Below the pieces are notes generated by a model. The model was given only the letters and a program-made list of their open reading frames with translations. It was not told the origin of the DNA and searched no databases. Shown here piece after piece: positions 32,185 through 43,959 of a stretch of 64,000 nucleotides of DNA. The DNA lies in assembly GCA_922989275.2 (NCBI GenBank), contig OV277868.1, positions 55,674,216 to 55,738,215 of the forward strand. Reading direction: 5' to 3'. This stretch comes from Gari tellinella. Lineage: Eukaryota > Mollusca > Bivalvia > Cardiida > Psammobiidae. Made by a program: the position numbers and the translations under genes. The stretch's first letter is position 1. Each line of letters begins with the position of its first letter.

Positions 32185-32629
32185 TTAAACCCTTTAAAAC
32201 CTTGACTCTAATGCGCCTGAAATTGAAAAACAATTAAGATCCTGTTCAGACGCCGAGTAATTCGGCATGTAATCAGAATCAAAACGTTTTCACATTCATG
32301 TAGATGTCTTTTTATTCAAAATGCCGAAATTCGAATTTTGAACAATAAAAACAGAAGATAATGATTGGAGCAGATTACAGTGGAGAATCTGTAAACGGTT
32401 ATTCTTTCCCAATAAACGCGTTTACGCTAAAACTATTATTTGCAGTGCAAACAGTTTGGAGCCAGATCAGGCTCCAAACTGTTTGCCACCAAGATAAACA
32501 AGAATTATCAGAATTGTCAAAAAGTTGTTCTTTTCTACGTTTTAGTGCTTTGCGTTTGCGTACGTTTGCGTTTAAACGGGAAAGAATAACAGATTCTCCA
32601 CTGTATATACTGGCAGGGAAGGGGATTAA
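32185..32629 (+). mobile_element. B-type MITE split by an Aa element
   Basis: TTAAACCCTTT at the left; GGCAGGGAAGGGGATTAA at the right. Worn hairpin near 32226-32296. Confidence 0.7.
32376..32605 (+). mobile_element. A-type MITE, subtype Aa, hairpin tip deleted (230 bp)
   Basis: The hairpin reads GAGCCAGATCAGGCTCC: the tip is lost between its two GATCA copies. A 6-bp insertion (AAACGG) follows GAATCTGT. Confidence 0.92.
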
Positions 32630-32749
32630 CTCTATTTGAACGCTTCTCAATGCATTATATAACGTCTGCTTTAAGATTATCGTCTGGATCTTTGTCAAAT
32701 TAAGATTTGTGCAGTTTTTAAATTATAAAATCCTTTAAGGCAATGTCAA

Positions 32750-32849
32750 ACAGATTTGATCAAGATCAGACGCCGCGTAACGCGGCGTCTGATCTGGATC
32801 AAAACTGTTTGCAAATACCAGTCAAGTCGCATCGGCAGTAAAGGATTAA
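32750..32849 (+). mobile_element. B-type MITE, 3' part
   Basis: Hairpin with GCGTAACGC tip, then CATCGGCAGTAAAGGATTAA. Confidence 0.75.
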
Positions 32850-33065
32850 CTAATTCACTGCCATAACATCATCAATTTTAAACAATTGTTTTCAGCTTTT
32901 ATTTCTCAAATTTAAATTTTAGGTAGATCTATTTTGATTTAAGAAATATTTATATGAGTGTAGAACAGATTAGATCATGATCAGGCGCGTTACGCGGCGG
33001 CTGATCAGGATAAAAACTGTTTTCAAATAACCAGTGTTTTCGGGTTAAAGCAAGGAAGAGGTTAA
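32846..33065 (+). mobile_element. B-type MITE abutting the previous one
   Basis: TTAACTAATTCACTGCC shares its TTAA with the preceding element's right end. It ends GGAAGAGGTTAA. Hairpin slightly shortened. Confidence 0.75.
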
Positions 33066-33335
33066 CACATATTTTATCACGATACGGGCACGAGATGATA
33101 CAATGATACAATAAACGCTGCTTTAATACAATTTTCTTTGGTAATAGGACCACATAAAGCTAAAATAATGTTTCATGTTATCGTTTGAGTAACGATGGCA
33201 ACTACACTGGTATCGGTTTTTTTTGCAAACGGTTTGGACCAAGATTAGAATATGAAGATTTTTATCAGAAATTAAACAGTTTCACGCATATTTGCAAAGA
33301 CAAAAGTTCTAAAAATTTAATATACACCGAGATGG

Positions 33336-33550
33336 TACAGTGGAGAAGACGTCATTCTTTTCTCATTTAAACGCAAATGAAACGCAAACGCATATCAATA
33401 AAACATAGAAACATTACAATTTATTGACAATTTTGACTATGTTTTACTAATATAAGTAGCGTCTGATCTGGCTCCAAACTGTTTGCAATGGAAATAATAG
33501 TTTTGGCGTAAAGGTGTTTATGGGAAAAGAAAAATGTCTTCTCCACTGTA
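33336..33550 (-). mobile_element. A-type MITE, subtype Ab, half hairpin missing (215 bp)
   Basis: TACAGTGGAGAAGACG to TGTCTTCTCCACTGTA. Only the right hairpin arm (GCGTCTGATCTGGCTCC) is left. Confidence 0.88.
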
Positions 33551-34035
33551 AAAAAAAATATTTTAAAATGTGTTGTTTATCTTATTCTACATTAAATATC
33601 TAGAAATGAAGATTGATTTAGCCTTGGGAAATGTTTCAAAATGACAATCTCACAGTGTCTTAATCGATATTTGGCAGCTTATCTCTGTGAAATTCTTATT
33701 AATTCTTCGTCAAGCATTAACATGTTGCACGATGTAGATGAAATTTGCGATAAATCTTGCAGTCATCTTGTATCAATATGAGACGCAGAGTATCTCGGTG
33801 TCTCATCTGGATACACACTGTTTGAAAATTTGATGATATTTTGGAAAGAAATTTCCAAAACGTTAACATTGAGAATTGTTGCAGACAAGTTTTTAGACCG
33901 TCTTTTGTTGTAATACACAGGGTCGAGCAACTCTAAAAGTATGAGTTCTAGCAGGAAAAGGCTTTGCCTAAACCCTTTTCATGCTGAACAGTCGTCTGCC
34001 TAATTAATATCTAAATTGATGAAATACTAAAATAA
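33551..34035. other. Putative intron with a worn hairpin
   Basis: GAGACGCAGAGTATCTCGGTGTCTC at 33781-33805 is a decayed shared hairpin. No exon seen. Confidence 0.4.
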
Positions 34036-34584
34036 TAGATAGAGGATAATTGTTTTTTTCAGTATAAGATAGAAATTTAATCCATTGAGTGAAAACCAGA
34101 CGTTATATTTTCACGAGTGGCGAATCCACGAGTGAAAATATTACAGTCTGATGTTCACGAAATGGATTAAATTCGATTTTATACTGAAAAAATACAATTA
34201 TTCTATTTAATTATGCTTTTAATCCATTTTTTAAACGAAATTGTTCGACAATTGTGAAAGCGAAAGTACATGATTTACCCCGTGTTGAGCCCCAAGTTTA
34301 CATCGAACACATTAACGAAACAGTTTTCCCGTACGATGACGTCACTTATTCATTGATTTGACGTCATCCGAATTACGTCGTTGCTCCCGATTTTGGATTC
34401 GTGTTCTTCCGTTGAGTGGTTCGCGACAAATCGGACTGCCGGAATTTAACGATAAGACACGATTGACTACGATTTTTGGGGAGCCCTACGGGGAAAACGG
34501 CAATTGGTGATAATCCACTGCAGTGGATTACCAAGTGATAATCCACTGCTATTTCCCGGTAATCCACCGAAAAGCATAAATAAA
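34036..34584 (+). mobile_element. L-type palindromic element, copy 1
   Basis: A long palindrome (CAGACGTTATATTTTCACGAG and complement) around a GAA loop, then CGACAAATCGGACTGCCGG, ATAATCCACTGCAGTGGATT and a GCATAAATAAA end. Highly similar to 43208-43732 in the same orientation. Confidence 0.8.
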
Positions 34585-34603
34585 GCTTTGTCTTTACGTT
34601 AAT

Positions 34604-34850
34604 CAAATACGCCATAAATACGCCTTTTTACGTCTTTAGTTTATTCATCCATTGAGGATAATAGTTCCAATTTATAAAATTATGAATATGAATCTTCAGA
34701 AATATTTTCTGTATTCTAGCAAATGTTTGCTTAAAGCAGGCTGAACGTATAGCAGAATGCGCCCTAGGGCGCATTCTGCTTTACTTTCAATCTGCTTCAA
34801 GTGCTCACCTGCCATCAAAATTAGAAGCAGGCTATGAGGTAAAGGGTTAA
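34604..34850. mobile_element. E-type MITE
   Basis: Intact hairpin (GCTTAAAGCAGGCTGAACGT ... GCGCCCTAGGGCGC) and a GAGGTAAAGGGTTAA end. The left end is diffuse (ATACGCC repeats). Confidence 0.75.
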
Positions 34851-35299
34851 GGAACGCATACATGTAATGTTTTGCCAATAAATAACATCTGCGCTATTTG
34901 ATACTTTTTTTTATTATAGTTCCGTATTTAAGAAATGACAAATTCTCACAATTATACAGAAACAAAGCGTCAGTTTTCATATGGAAGATATCGTCATATT
35001 CTAAGCATTCTTATTATAAAGTTTGCTGCAATAAAAATTATTTCAAATGACAGCGTTGATCCATATTAAATTTAAAATTGATATTTTAATTGAAAATATC
35101 TCTGTAGCAGCTAAACCGTTCAGGAGAAGTTATAATGATACTCTATCATGTGTTGAAATCATATTCTTTATTAATCGGATTTCCTCAGCGGAATCTGGTC
35201 TTAATCCTTATCCTTATATCGTCTGTTATGAAATTGTCAACTGCAAGAAATATTCAATGAAGTTTGATACATTTTTTATTTAAGAAATTAAAAGACTCG
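34851..35299. other. Putative intron, no gene seen
   Basis: A 78-codon + ORF (35047-35283) lacks splice context and recognisable motifs. Confidence 0.35.
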
Positions 35300-35418
35300 T
35301 GTCAAACAGGTACATGCACATGTAAGATCAAGATCAGACGCCGTGTGACACGGCATCGGATCTTGATCCAACCAGTTTGCAAAAAATAGTCAAGTCGCTA
35401 TCTGCAGGATAAGGGTCT
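35300..35418 (+). mobile_element. B-type fragment with expanded hairpin arm
   Basis: GTGTCAAACAGG is separated from AGATCAAGATCAGACGCCG by an extra GTACATGCACATGT palindrome. The right side ends GGATAAGGGTCTAA. Confidence 0.6.
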
Positions 35419-35691
35419 AATAAATGATTAGTTTTTGCTTCCCGGGAATCGAATTCAAAACGTATTTCACCACAGTTGAAACTGTTAAAAATTATTCGAC
35501 TTGCGGCAGAAATTCTGGGAATTTTAACTTTTTAAATCATTAATTTTCCCCATTTTCAGTATGCGTTCACAAATCTGATTAGATCGGAAATGAAATAATT
35601 TTTAAGAAGAATCATATGCTACAGCGGTGTATTTTTATCATTTCCCGTTAAAATCGAAACTAAACGGAATGCAAATAATTTAGACAAGAAC

Positions 35692-35790
35692 TCTCAGTGG
35701 AGAAGACGTTATTCTTTTTACAAAATGCGTTTATGCTAAAACTGTTATTTCCATTGCAAACAGTGTGGATCAGACTGTAAGACGACTTAC
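35692..35790 (+). mobile_element. A-type (Ab) 5' part
   Basis: TCAGTGGAGAAGACG through GCAAACAGTGTGGATCAGAC, then lost. Confidence 0.65.
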
Positions 35791-35879
35791 CCCCGATGCT
35801 TTGACCTTTTATTTTATTTATTATATTATAATTTACATAAGGAAGTTAAGATCAATGTTAAAGTTTACCATCAAATTTC

Positions 35880-36520
35880 ATTCTAAAGTTCAATGTCATT
35901 AAGGGGTCAAAACCAAAAAATAACTGTCAGCAAAAACTGCACGAGGGATGTTGTGTCCAAGTATGAAGTACATTTTAAGCTATCTACTTATAAAGACGTT
36001 ATGGACAATGTTAGAGTCATTCAGGGGTCAATGTTAAAAGTATATGTCAGCTGAAAGGTATTGTCACAAGGGATACTGTGTCCAAGTATGAAATAAATCC
36101 ACAGACTCATGATGAAGTCATGGTCAATGTTACAGTGGAGAATCTGTTATTCTTTCCCAATAAACGCGTTTACGCTAAAACTATTATTTTCACTGCAAAC
36201 AGTTTGGAGCCAGATCAGACGCCGGGTAACCCGGCGTCTGACCAGGCTCCAAACTGTTTGCCACCAAGATAAACAAGAATTATCAGAATTGTCCAAAAGT
36301 TGTTCTTTTCTACGTTTTAGTGCTTTACGTTGTAGAGTTTTTGAAAAAGTATTCATGTATCCTCAATGTCGACTTCAGGGGTCAATGTCTAAACATTATA
36401 TGTAAGCTGAAAGGTGTTGTCCCAGGGGATGTTGTATCCAAGTATGAAACAAATCAATTCAGTCATATGGAAGTTATGAGCAATGTTAAACGTTTTCAAA
36501 CGGAATGACTGGCGTACGGA
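35880..36520 (+). repeat. ~125-bp tandem repeat with an A insertion
   Basis: GTCCAAGTATGAA recurs at 35955 and 36080, and in altered form at 36437, with GGGGTCAATGT and GTCAGCTGAAAGGT phrases. The Aa fragment 36131-36335 interrupts it. Confidence 0.7.
36131..36335 (+). mobile_element. A-type MITE, subtype Aa, 3' truncated
   Basis: Left TIR and hairpin intact; lost after CTACGTTTTAGTGCTTTACG. Confidence 0.88.
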
Positions 36521-36589
36521 CTGACAACCAGGCGGACAGTTCAACAAGGGCCAATATGGAACTGGAACGCTAACCCGGTACACCATGTA

Positions 36590-36800
36590 AAACTTGGACT
36601 ATAGTGACCTAGATTTTGACCCGACATGACCCAGATTCGATTGTGGCCTAGATTTCAATGAGGCAAACATTTGGAGAAAGTTTCATCAACTTTTAATGAG
36701 ATATGTAACTTTTAGGGTGTTAAATATGTATTTTCATGAGTTGACCTAGATTTTGATCCGACACAACCCACATTCAAATCTGACCAAGTTCCTTCCTTCA
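36590..36800 (+). repeat. Tandem phrase GACCTAGATTTTGA
   Basis: GACCTAGATTTTGACCCGACA and its relative at 36742 lie about 140 bp apart. Reminiscent of dispersed mollusc repeats. Confidence 0.55.
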
Positions 36801-36921
36801 ATATTAAGCCTTAAAACGTCTATCCAGTGACCCGCATGGAGTTAACCTATATTTTCCAATGATTTTCACCGTATAACGACCACTCAGGCGAGGATTCATT
36901 GCGAGGATCCATTGATGGTTT

Positions 36922-37141
36922 TTAACTCATTCATCCTTGAAATTTTTAATGGAAATTCTAGTTGCAATTAAGTCTACCCCATTTACAACTGTTTAGGGTC
37001 GTTTTCTGCAATATATTGCAAAATGACAAACAGTGCAGATCCTGAGTAGAAGGCCCCTCTGATCTGGATTTTCATTGTTTGCATAGGACAGATGCGTTTG
37101 TGAAGGACGAGTATACTCGACGCTAGGGTCTTATATCTTAA
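36922..37141 (+). mobile_element. D-type MITE with decayed hairpin
   Basis: TTAACTCATTCATCC at the left; GAGTATACTCGACGCTAGGG and TTAA at the right. The hairpin inner half is eroded. Confidence 0.75.
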
Positions 37142-37404
37142 CCCATTACCCCAAAGCCTGTTTCTAGTTTTAAAGAAAGATTATCAGTTAAAGCAGGTTG
37201 AAAGTAAAGCAGAATGTGCCTTAAGGCGCATTCTGCTTTACTTTCAGCCTGCTTTAAGCTTTTAACTGCTAGGATATAGAAAATATTTCTTATAATACAT
37301 AATATATATATATTATCCATGATTGTGATAAATTCAAATTATTTTATTCAGTAGAGGAATAATTAAGAGGGGTAAAAAGGCGTATTGATGGGGGAATGGG
37401 TTAA
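37138..37404 (+). mobile_element. E-type MITE, 267 bp
   Basis: TTAACCCATTACCCC at the left, shared with the D element's right TTAA; GGGGGAATGGGTTAA at the right. Near-perfect hairpin GTAAAGCAGAATGTGCC/GGCGCATTCTGCTTTAC. Confidence 0.88.
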
Positions 37405-37435
37405 GACAGGATGAGATTAAATACCAGAAACCCAC

Positions 37436-37692
37436 TACAGTACCCACTCTCTACAACGACCCTCCGAACAACGATTCCCTCCTTACAACGACGCTTGTCG
37501 TCTGCTGTTTTCTCTCAAAATTACATTTTGACAGAAAAAAACGTAATGACGAGTGACAAACAGTTTGAATCCAGATCTGGATTGAAGCTGTTTGCAAATG
37601 TATGCCAATTTCCCTCCCATAACGACTCCCTCCGAACAACGAACACAATGTTTGTCTCTCATTCGGTGTCGTTGTAGAGAGGGAGCGCTGTA
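37436..37692 (-). mobile_element. C-type MITE, hairpin tip deleted (257 bp)
   Basis: TACAGTACCCACTCTC to GAGGGAGCGCTGTA. The hairpin reads GAATCCAGATCTGGATTG: the tip is lost between GATC copies. Confidence 0.88.
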
Positions 37693-37754
37693 CATGTAAA
37701 AGAACTAGAGGTTTCAGATAAGAGGGAGTAAACTGAACAAATCGATCATTTCAG

Positions 37755-37892
37755 CATCAAATCCAATGATGTTACTTCTCAGTAGAATCGTCTCGAAGAG
37801 ACGATTCTAATGAGTAGTGACACCATAGGGTTTAATGCAGAAATAGAGATTGCAGTTTTGTAGTACATGTATTCCCCTCATCTGGAGCTCTG
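37755..37892. mobile_element. K-type foldback, left end missing
   Basis: AGAATCGTCTCGAAGAGACG centre and CATCTGGAGCTCTG right end, as at 31027-31224. Confidence 0.65.
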
Positions 37893-37931
37893 CTGTTTTT
37901 CTTTCATCAATGTTTATACAGTACGGTGCCT

Positions 37932-38120
37932 TTAACGACTTAACTGAAAGTTGCAAATAGTTTGGATCAAGACCAGACGCCACATACATAACGCGGCCTC
38001 TCATCAGGATCCAAGCTGTTTGATACTCATATCGATATTTATTCAGTCGTATTGTCTAAAATGTAACTTGAACGTGCAACAGTATTAAAGCAGACGATAT
38101 TTTGCGACAAATTGGCGGAA
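37932..38120 (+). mobile_element. B-type MITE, decayed
   Basis: TTAACGACTTAAC, hairpin with CCACATACATAACGCGGCC at the tip, then GCAGACGATATTTTGCGAC. Confidence 0.6.
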
Positions 38121-38338
38121 AAGGCTGAAACAGTATCCTGCCTAAAGAAGAGAAATACAAACCCCCAATTCAGCGTGGTGTAACTGTACCATAATCACAC
38201 TCCAATAACACTAATAATGTTCTCTTTATTAATTAATAACTTTCTTATTATAATCAATATATCATAATGGAGAAGATAATTAAAAGAATATGAGTGAAAC
38301 AAGTTAAATCACCAGTGTATCATGCGGCAGGTATATAC

Positions 38339-38826
38339 TACACTGATGAAGACGTCATTCTTTCAAAATACACGCATTTACGCTAAAACTATTATTTCCA
38401 TTGAAAACAGTTTAGAGCCAGATCAGACGCCGGGTAACCCGGCGTCTGATCAGGCTCCAAACCGTGCGCCATTCAGATTGAAATGAACATTCAAAATTGT
38501 CAAAGGGGTTGTTATTTTCTACATTTTGTTGCAATGCGTTTGTCCTAAACCCTATCACTGTCAATTTTTTTCGTGAGATTTTTACCCCTTCACCGTTTCA
38601 TTGTTGTCTGTATCAATTTTGTTGTCTGCAATGTCGTTTCAAAGTTAAAAATAATAAGGCAGTATGACTGTAGAAATTTCAAAACGAGTGTCAAACAGTT
38701 TGGATCCTGATCAGAGGCCGCGTTACGCGGCGTCTGATCAGGATCCAAACTGTTTGCAAATGCGCTTTTAAGCGTCATTGAGAGTGAAAGGGTTAAACAG
38801 GGAAGAATAACGTCTTCTTCACTGCA
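38339..38826 (+). mobile_element. Ab-type MITE with a B element inserted
   Basis: TACACTGATGAAGACG with intact hairpin. After the B element, ACAGGGAAGAATAACG and GTCTTCTTCACTG resume. The break is where A normally reads GTTTAAACGGG. Confidence 0.8.
38546..38796 (+). mobile_element. B-type MITE nested in an A element
   Basis: CTAAACCCTATCACTGTC at the left (one change from TTAA); GAGTGAAAGGGTTAA at the right. Perfect hairpin with GCGTTACGC tip. Confidence 0.85.
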
Positions 38827-38829
38827 AGA

Positions 38830-39075
38830 TACAGTGGAGAATCTGTTATTCTTTCCCGTTTAAACGCAAACGTACGCAAACGCAAAGCACTAAAACGTGC
38901 CTACAACTTTAGGACAATTCTGATAATTCTTGTTTATCTTGGTGGCAAACAGTTTGGAGCCTGATCAGACGCCGGGTTACCCGGCGTCTGATCTGGCTCC
39001 AAACTGTTTGCACTGCAAATAATAGTTTTAGCGTAAACGCGTGTATTGGAAAAGAATAACAGATTCTCCACTGTA
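38830..39075 (-). mobile_element. A-type MITE, subtype Aa, 246 bp
   Basis: Complete ends and hairpin; starts three bases after the Ab copy ends. Confidence 0.9.
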
Positions 39076-39114
39076 TCGGACAGATTGGCAGACCGATAGA
39101 CACAAACAAACATG

Positions 39115-39335
39115 TTCAGTTGGGAAGATGTTTTTCTTTTCTAAGAAATGCGTGTGTACTAAAAAAAAATTCTATTGCAAACAGTCTAGAGCCAGATCAG
39201 ACACCGGGTCCCCCGGCGTATGATTACGTTCCAAACTATTGCCGTTCAGATACATGTAGAAATAAATTGTGAGAATGTAGTTTTCTACAGTATATTGCAT
39301 CGCTCTTGCATTTAGTTTCATCTAAACAAGAAAGT
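39115..39335 (+). mobile_element. A-type (Ab) decayed copy
   Basis: CAGTTGGGAAGATG, hairpin CAGACACCGGGTCCCCCGGCG, GTTTTCTACAGT and CATTTAGTTTCATCTAAAC. Right TIR unclear. Confidence 0.6.
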
Positions 39336-39719
39336 AAACAAAGTATTCCTAACTACATGTACATGCATATTTTAAAATACCATGGCGTCAATCCACTTAA
39401 CTGGCCGTTATCCTGACAATGCAAAAGATGCATTTGAAACTTCCGCATCGTAAGAATAAGTAGAATTGACAAATTATAATTGAAGTGACGTTTTAAACGC
39501 ATCATAAACGGCTGAATGCATGTTGAAACGTGGTCTGCAAGATCTGCATAGAACACAGTAATTCTTGAAGGATTTTAGTGCCATGCCATGAAACAATAGC
39601 ATGTCACATCTTGAGCCCAACTTGACGCCTGTTTAGGCTTTAGCCTATTTGACACTCAGACTGTTTCAAAACTTTTTCTTTGGGGAAAAAACCACAAAAA
39701 AAACCCACAGACGATTCAT
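39336..39719. other. Putative intron, no gene seen
   Basis: Contains an A-rich run near 39690; no exon or family. Confidence 0.35.
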
Positions 39720-39865
39720 TTTTATCTGAATGGTAAATAGCACTGAGCCTGGTTATATCACCGGGTTACTCGGCGTCTAATCTGGCTCCAAACTGTTTGC
39801 AATTGAACTTATTTTAGCATAACAATATTTATTAGGAAAGACTATTATATCGTCTTCTCCGCTGT
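39720..39865 (-). mobile_element. A-type (Ab) 3' part
   Basis: CACCGGGTTACTCGGCGTC with right arm, then GTCTTCTCCGCTGTA. Confidence 0.7.
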
Positions 39866-40461
39866 ATTCTTAGACCGGTACCAGATATACAGCTGTGTAG
39901 ACAATGGCAGTTATCAATACTGACAGTTTGTTCATTTGTAAAGAACTAATGTCAAAATCCATTACTGGTTATCAGACCGTCTTTTTTGTTCCAATCACGA
40001 CATTTACAGGAATATAACGGGATTATTTCCCTACAAATACGTATGGAATTTCTCCCCTAAATGGAAAAGTGAAAGCTTGTTATACGGTATGTAGGCCATT
40101 TTTGAAACTGGAATGGTACAAAGGAATGGAGCGATCTCATTGGTCAAAAACTTAACCAACCAATCAAAGTACTGATTGTATTCACTGCGGAATTTCGTCT
40201 TACATGGCTTGTAATTGTTACAAAACTTTCACGTCTGCATTATGTGGAGAAATATTTGGCGCAAATTTATCAAATGAAAAGTTAATCTTGAAACATACTA
40301 TCTATTCTATTCCCGTTGTATACCTTTTCTTTTATATATGTATTGTAAAACGAAATCGAAAATGTCATTTACATGTACCTGTGCCTTACACTCAATCCCT
40401 TTCCCCGAGAAAAAAAAAAGAGTCTGCCTACGGATCGAAAATAAGGCTCTGGAAAATGGGT
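39866..40461. other. Region left of the large TIR element
   Basis: ATTGGTC and CCAATCA boxes occur at 40139-40165, before a 109-codon ORF that runs into the element's left TIR. That ORF is not supported as a gene. Confidence 0.35.
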
Positions 40462-40639
40462 CTCATGGCATGTCGTGTAGACGGGCAACATCCACTTGAT
40501 TTATATTCAGCATATGCATACGAACAATGCTAGGGGGATTTAAAGTTCTAAGGCACGTATTAAGGTCAGAAATAGGTCAAAGGTCATTGGGTGCAGATTT
40601 TAGAGATATGATAATTTAACTTTTATGTTATTTGAAATC

Positions 40640-41180
40640 ACCATTTTTTCAAGATGGCCGCCATTTTCGGTTCTCATATACCACTTCTCTTCTCACATTT
40701 GACATGTCTGACCAAATTTCATACTTTTGGTGTCGAAATATATGTTTTTAAGCATTAGGAAGCTAATCCAGAAAACATTATTTTCATGCATAATGACCAA
40801 TGTTTGACAAAGAAACGTGTTTGTTGTCAAAATGGCCGCTATTTTATATGGGATTAAGCTAATTCATTTCTGAAATTTGACATATATGATCAATGTTGGT
40901 GCATTTTGGTGTGTGTCAAAATAATTGTTTTAATGTACTAGAACGCTAATTCAGTCAACTTCACGCCGATTTGAAAATTTATTTATTGAAAAATCACCAA
41001 CACCGACAAAATGTAACTGTGTTATTTGCTTTAAGATGACCGTTACCTTTTGCTCTAATGATTGATTTCGTTTCTTAAATTTCTCATACATGACCATTAG
41101 TCAAACTTTTGGAGTCAATGGTAGTGTTAAAAATCACTAATTTTGTGATTGTAATTTCATTAAAAAAAACTTGTTTCATT
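40640..41180 (+). repeat. Diverged tandem units with ATGGCCGC.ATTTT motifs
   Basis: AAGATGGCCGCCATTTTC and AAAATGGCCGCTATTTTA, about 180 bp apart, resemble YY1 sites. Phrases such as GACATGTCTGACCAA/GACATATATGATCAA also recur. Subterminal in the large element. Confidence 0.45.
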
Positions 41181-41714
41181 GGGTTATGACTTATTTTTGG
41201 CAAATATATATATGGTTTATGAATAGTAAAGTAGTAAATCCTAGTGTATAGCAATTAGTATAATGTGCTATTTGTTGTATTATTTCTAATGATGTGTGTG
41301 TATATATGTTCATTGTCATATTCACAAATTCATTAATCTGAACAAAAACGGCAACATCGACAATACATGCATCTGTCGCTGCAGTCAGTTTTCTTTAGCG
41401 CATATGCTTCATCTTCGCAACTATATGTATATGTATATCCAATAAGTAGCAGCCTAGTCAAATGTATCAGCAATATGTTTCCTTCATTCACACTGCTTGG
41501 CTTTTAGGAATTGCGCAATAAGGTTTTTGCCGCTATCAGGCAAACACGTCCAGTCAAACACAATAATACTAAAGGAGTGCAACACCGACTTTTTGCTCCA
41601 CCTAAAAAACAAAGTCAAAGACATAAGCAAGTATTTATAAAGACACGAGATCAGACAAGCAACTTGTTTCGAAACAGAGATAAAACCTGACCGCAGACTC
41701 ACGGCCTACACTGT

Positions 41715-42770
41715 CTGTTTAATGAAGCTAGCTCAGGCCTAACCGTGCAGAATGACGATGTACTGAAGCATGAGCTGTCGTCAGTTCCACTAGCATCGGC
41801 AAAATCAAATGGAGTAATGAACCAGACAGTTCAGTCCCGAATTCTGGATATTCTGACAATAGACCAGTGAACTGAAATCGCACAGCAGATACCTGACTCT
41901 CAGACATCTACATGTGTCATACTACATGTATATGGTCATGCTCTTATTCAAGCTCGAGACAGACCTCAAGGATGTCAGACATTCGGAGAGTATGCTCAAG
42001 AATTTGTTCAGTCGGACTATTCCCATTTCACAGGCACATCTATTCGCATTGATGTCACATTTGATACCTTGGGAGCATGTCTATCAAAGCTGCCACTGGA
42101 AAAAATCACAGGTCCAGAAGACCCACTACCGCATGTCAGCGAGCCATACCTTGTGCTCGACGAAAAATAGAAAGACATCGTCGAGTTTTATCATCTGAGT
42201 GACACATTATTACCAGAAGGGTTGCTTGTTGTAGCAGGGGGAATGTTCGTAGGCGTTATAAATGCAAAGTCAAATAGCTTCCAAGCTGATAAATTGTCGG
42301 CCGATCATGAAGAAGCTGACACTAGAATGACATTCCATGCTAATGATGCTGTCGCAAGCGGGCTTGAGCGTCTGATTGTAATATGCAGGGAGACAGACGT
42401 AATACTGTTGATGCTTTGTAGGAAATGACATGGAAACATGGATGTTATCCGGTACAGAAAAGCAAAGGGATTATTCAAATGTTAACAAAATATATGAGTC
42501 ACTCAAGTTCGACAAAACATCCATACTTTTACTGGTATAGTGACACATGTCGGTATAGGCAACTCATGGAAGTCAAGACAGGCTTTGACGCTCACTAACT
42601 ATGTATAACCCCCAATTGGATAAGAAATCCCTCTAACCCAATGGCATACATGCAACTCGTGTCTTGCTATTGCAAGACAAAAAGCAGCTCGGCAAAATGT
42701 GCTTGCTATAAAAGCCAACAAGTATGCATGTATGAACGTGGTTGTGAGGCAATAAACTGTGTAACTCAGA
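41715..42770 (+). pseudogene. Decayed ORF of an uncharacterised invertebrate family (PIN-like motifs)
   Basis: Read across frameshifts and stops, the region gives ELSSVPLASAKSNGVMNQ, GHALIQA, TFGEYAQEF, ITGPEDPLPHVSEPYLVL, then from 42190 LPEGLLVVAGGMFVGV, DHEEADTRM and CRETDVILLML. Further on is a Cys-rich stretch, SCYCKTKSSSAKCACYKS, before MYERGC. This order is what I recall from long uncharacterised invertebrate proteins with HEEADTR, DTDV and a C-terminal Cys cluster. The EADTR...DTDV spacing resembles the acidic motifs of PIN/FEN-like nucleases, which is inference. At least two frame changes and several stops (e.g. after the DTDV motif at 42426) show it is dead. It is the only coding remnant inside the 4.5-kb TIR element. 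Confidence 0.65.
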
Positions 42771-43207
42771 TTAATTGGTAGAATGCGTCTGTATTAGAAT
42801 CATCGCATACTCACTTTTGCTAGACGCGTCATTGTAAACTGAATGCATGTAGATCGGTGATCGGATTGTTTCATAACGAAGCTTTATGTATGTCTAAGTA
42901 CATCGAATTGGCGATGAAAGTTCTGTAAAGTTCTTAGCAAGCTTGGTCAAATGATACCACGAGTGAATGGTATGTGGTTGTTCTTCTTCGTTCAAATATC
43001 TCTTAAAGGATATTGATATTGTAAACGTTTATTTGTAAGTATGTGAATACTTATACTGAATATTTACATCTAATTCATTTGGTATGTGTTAAAATTACCC
43101 GTATACAGACTATAAAGCACAATTTCCCATCATAAAATTGTAAATACACCATGTTTTAGCCAGATACATAATGATAACGCTTGGATTTGTCATAAAACCA
43201 ACGATGA
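42771..43207. other. Interior of the large element, no feature seen
   Basis: AT-rich, no motif recognised. Confidence 0.35.
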
Positions 43208-43732
43208 TATAGAGGATAACTGTTTTTTTCAGTGTAAGATCGAAATTTAATCCATTGAGTGAACATCAGACGTTATATTTTCACGAGTGGCGAAGCCACG
43301 AGTGAAAATATAACAGTCTGATGTTCACGAAATGGATTAAATTCGATCTTACACTGAAAAAACACAGTTATTCTATTTATTTATGCTTTTAAGCCACTTT
43401 TTAAACGAAATTGTTTAAAAATTGAAAGCGAACGTACATTATTTATCCCGTGTTGAGCCCCACGTTTTATGTCGAACACAAGCGCGTGACAGTTGGCGGT
43501 ATAATGACGTCACTCGTTGCTCCCGAGTTTGGATTCGTGCTCTTCCGGTGAGTAGTTCGCGACAAATCGGACTGCCGGAATTTAACGATAAGACACGATT
43601 GACTATAATTCTTGGGGAGCCCTACGGGGAAATTCATAATAAAAAGCGATTGGTGATAATCCACTGCAGTGGATTACCAAGTGATCATCCACTGCTAGTT
43701 CGTGGTAATCCACCGAAAAGCATAAATAAATA
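43208..43732 (+). mobile_element. L-type palindromic element, copy 2
   Basis: Same design as 34036-34584: 168-bp palindrome, CGACAAATCGGACTGCCGG, GATAATCCACTGCAGTGG, GCATAAATAAAT end. Inserted in the large TIR element. Confidence 0.8.
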
Positions 43733-43959
43733 GCAATTAGAACCTAACATAGTCATCCAGTTTGTATGATCATTATCAATCGAATGTTCCTAAGAAAGTA
43801 ATACTTAATATAATGATAATTTCCCCAAAGTGAAGTTAAGAGAAACTCATTTTCCAATCTTTTGGCTGATTTTATATAACGGGGTTGTCTGTATTTATAC
43901 CCTAAAACGCATATTTCAGTGATGAATTGCCATAGTGAATTGCTGCTTCATGTCAATGG

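Noticed and set aside
35047..35283. 78-codon + ORF
   Set aside because: AT-rich composition, no motifs, inside the putative intron.
40204..40533. 109-codon ORF after CCAAT-like boxes
   Set aside because: Its 3' third is the left TIR of the 4.5-kb element, and no known motif or splice context supports it.
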